Shown here: positions 34,650 through 35,951 of the stretch, in pieces | Numbering within the stretch: the stretch's first letter is position 1 | How the letters are laid out: every line of letters begins with the position of its first letter | From: Bacillota bacterium | GTDB lineage: Bacteria; Bacillota; UBA4882; UBA8346 | DNA: 35,951 nt | Assembly (NCBI GenBank): GCA_012735315.1 | Contig: JAAYHS010000031.1 | Coordinates: 1 to 35,951, forward strand | Direction of reading: 5' to 3' | Translations under genes and position numbers: made by a program | Notes under the pieces: model-generated | What the model was told of the DNA's origin: nothing | Database searches by the model: none | What the model saw: only the letters and a program-made list of their open reading frames with translations

Positions 34650-35035
34650 CCGCTGATGTCACTGATTACACTGATTACGCTGATTACAGATCACTGATGT
34701 CGCTGATTGCTCTGAGAACGCTGATACCACTGATAGCGCTGAAAACACTGAACGCTGATTTCGCTGATTGCTCTGAAAACGCTGGTTTTTTCACTAAACA
34801 CACGGAAAACACTGTCTGAGACATAGACCCGAACCGTCACAACCCGTCTTGTCTGCGTCATCTTTCTTATCTTCGTTATCTAAATTATTTGTGATCTTCG
34901 TCATCTATGCTATCAACGTTCTGCGTCATCTGTGTTCATCTGCGTCATCTGCGGTCATCTGCGTCATCTGTGTTCATCTGCGTCATCTGTGTTCATCTGC
35001 GTCATCTGCGTTCCGTGTCATCTGCGTTATCAGTG
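34643..35035. repeat. Inverted-arm array of CTGATTACN / TCATCTGCG words between convergent genes
   Basis: This covers a 380-bp gap without a gene. The left arm (34643-34790) contains ten CTGAT words with a period near 9 (CGCTGATTA, CACTGATTA, CGCTGATTG). The right arm (about 34850-35030) contains ten TCATCTG words (TCATCTGCG, TTCATCTGTG) on the plus strand. Its reverse complement, CGCAGATGA, is close to the left-arm word, so the arms are roughly inverted. The array starts inside the yqhG stop region and ends at the rsmE stop. The open frame through it is an artefact of the repeat. Confidence 0.85.
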
Positions 35036-35773
35036 TTCCAGGTCGTCAAAATGGTAAAACAAAGCCGCGGCCACTACCAGTCCGGCGGTTTCAGTCCTTA
35101 AAATCCGGGGACCCAAAGTCACCGGGATCGCTCCTTGAGTTCGGGCTTTCTCAACTTCTCCCACTGAAAAACCGCCTTCCGGGCCGATCAAGACCGTAAC
35201 CCGTTCAGGCTGAACCTTTAGAGATTTTAGGACTTGCTTCAGCGACCGAGCCTGCTCCCCTTCCCACGGAATTAAAACCAACTCGTCTTGAAAATCGGCA
35301 ATTGCCTCGTCCCAACAACGGATCGGCTCCAGCTTGGGAATAATCCGCCTGCCCGACTGTTCCGCCGCCTCTTTGATAATTTTACGCCACCGTTCTAGTT
35401 TTCGTTCCCGCACCTCCGTGGTTAATTTAATATTACTCCGCTCCGTAATCACCGGTTGAAACCGCGCGACGCCCAATTCAGTGTTTTTTTGGAGAATCCA
35501 CTCGAATTTATCAGCTTTTGGAAGGCTTTGGACCAAGGTGATCTTAACCCGCGGTTCGGTTTGGCGTTCCAGCTTTTCGATTATTTCTCCGATAACCTGT
35601 TCCGGAGTAATTTCGTTTATTCTAACCAAATATTCCTCGCCTTTACCGTTCAAAACGATGATCTCTCCTCCCGGACCTTGACGGAGCACGTTCACAAGGT
35701 GATGCCGGTCTTCACCTTGAAGAACGACGGTATTCTCTTTAATTTGGTCCGGCGAAATAAAAAAGCGGATCAT
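35030..35773 (-). CDS. rsmE: 16S rRNA (uracil-1498-N3)-methyltransferase RsmE
   Basis: This 247-aa SPOUT methyltransferase acts on U1498 of 16S rRNA. It has an N-terminal PUA-like part (DRHHLVNVLRQGPGG), TLVQSLPKADKFEWILQKNTELG, and the C-terminal knot LIGPEGGFSVGEVE with LGPRILRTETAGLVV. The frame is open upstream to 35878, through hairpin-rich repeats. The ATG at 35773 follows AAAGGAG and starts with the family MIRFFI, so I use it. The stop codon lies at the edge of the word array. Confidence 0.95.
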   Translation of the reverse strand: MIRFFISPDQIKENTVVLQGEDRHHLVNVLRQGPGGEIIVLNGKGEEYLVRINEITPEQVIGEIIEKLERQTEPRVKITLVQSLPKADKFEWILQKNTELGVARFQPVITERSNIKLTTEVRERKLERWRKIIKEAAEQSGRRIIPKLEPIRCWDEAIADFQDELVLIPWEGEQARSLKQVLKSLKVQPERVTVLIGPEGGFSVGEVEKARTQGAIPVTLGPRILRTETAGLVVAAALFYHFDDLEH

Positions 35774-35796
35774 CTGCGGACTCTCCTTTAAGTTCG

Positions 35797-35951
35797 CCGC
35801 GGGTTGAAACCCACGGCTAAATGAAAAAAAACTTTCCAAAGCCCGGTTCCACCGGGCTCCGTGATGCTTCGAAGCCAATAGCGAAGGACAGCTGATCCCG
35901 GTTGGGATTCAGAACGTTTTTATATACCCAGCCGCGTGGTTAACCCGCGAC
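35797..35951. repeat. Chain of short hairpins upstream of rsmE (REP-like)
   Basis: There are four palindromes in a row: CCGCGGGTT-GA-AACCCACGG (35797-35816, one mismatch), GCCCGGT-N3-ACCGGGC (35841-35857), ATCCC-N4-GGGAT (35895-35908), and at the window edge GCGTGGTTAACCCGCG. It resembles repetitive extragenic palindromes that occur in many copies per genome. It continues off the right edge. Confidence 0.5.

Noticed and set aside
34643-35035. CRISPR array
   Set aside because: Units are 9-10 nt, degenerate, without unique spacers, and no cas genes are near.
34849-35199. Plus-strand open frame of 116 codons across the TCATCTG words and the rsmE end
   Set aside because: It is a translation of the repeat (Cys-Val-Ile/Leu-Arg-His pattern) and runs into rsmE on the other strand; no ribosome site.

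Overview
The window looks like chromosomal DNA from a motile, anaerobic, Gram-positive-type bacterium (phylum Bacillota, possibly a Limnochordia/Hydrogenispora-like lineage; the lineage is inferred, not proven). Evidence: strong AAGGAGG ribosome sites; a comFA-comFC-yvyF-flgM-flgN-flgK-flgL-fliW-csrA-flagellin gene order matching the Bacillus subtilis comF-to-hag region; Rex; the YqhH/YqhG pair; and an oxygen-sensitive radical SAM maturase. No rRNA, tRNA, CRISPR array or transposase was seen.

Layout. Nearly everything from 1 to 23217 is on the minus strand. Reading in transcription order: rex, a Gx-transporter/HepT-I-like membrane protein, recD2, comFA and comFC, then the late flagellar block (yvyF, flgM, flgN, flgK, a giant flgL, fliW, csrA), then flagellin. 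A sigma-28 (SigD)-type promoter at 8395-8421 then appears to drive a flagellin-glycosylation operon. That operon holds a small 116-aa protein, a 1420-aa Maf flagellin glycosyltransferase fused to TPR and CgeB-like glycosyltransferase parts, pseB, pseC, and a cytidylyltransferase-aldo/keto reductase fusion that runs off the left edge. FlgM (anti-sigma-28) and CsrA/FliW (translation control of flagellin) are encoded in the same block, so one module makes the filament protein, times its synthesis and decorates it with a nonulosonic (pseudaminic-type) acid.

From 23826 the region is a mosaic of small units: a plus-strand membrane protein resembling an M28 peptidase without its metal ligands; a minus-strand gntR-chrA-chrA unit; a minus-strand DUF362/ferredoxin - KDG-kinase-like - anSME-like maturase operon; then plus-strand asd, and a SNF2 helicase with its YqhG partner, facing a minus-strand rsmE.

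Two genes carry frameshifts. Flagellin has one. The maturase has two that compensate each other, one of them in a homopolymer, so sequence error is a live alternative to gene decay.

The most unusual non-coding signal is a set of short-period (about 7-10 nt) degenerate word arrays that start at or next to stop codons, several built as two inverted arms. They lie at 3406-3694, 10206-10336, 10488-10547, 23522-23566 and 34643-35035. Each locus uses a different word but a similar layout. Other notable points are the five-fold domain repeat inside FlgL, the double-glycosyltransferase Maf fusion, and a start-stop (ATG-TAG) element with a perfect ribosome site ahead of rex.
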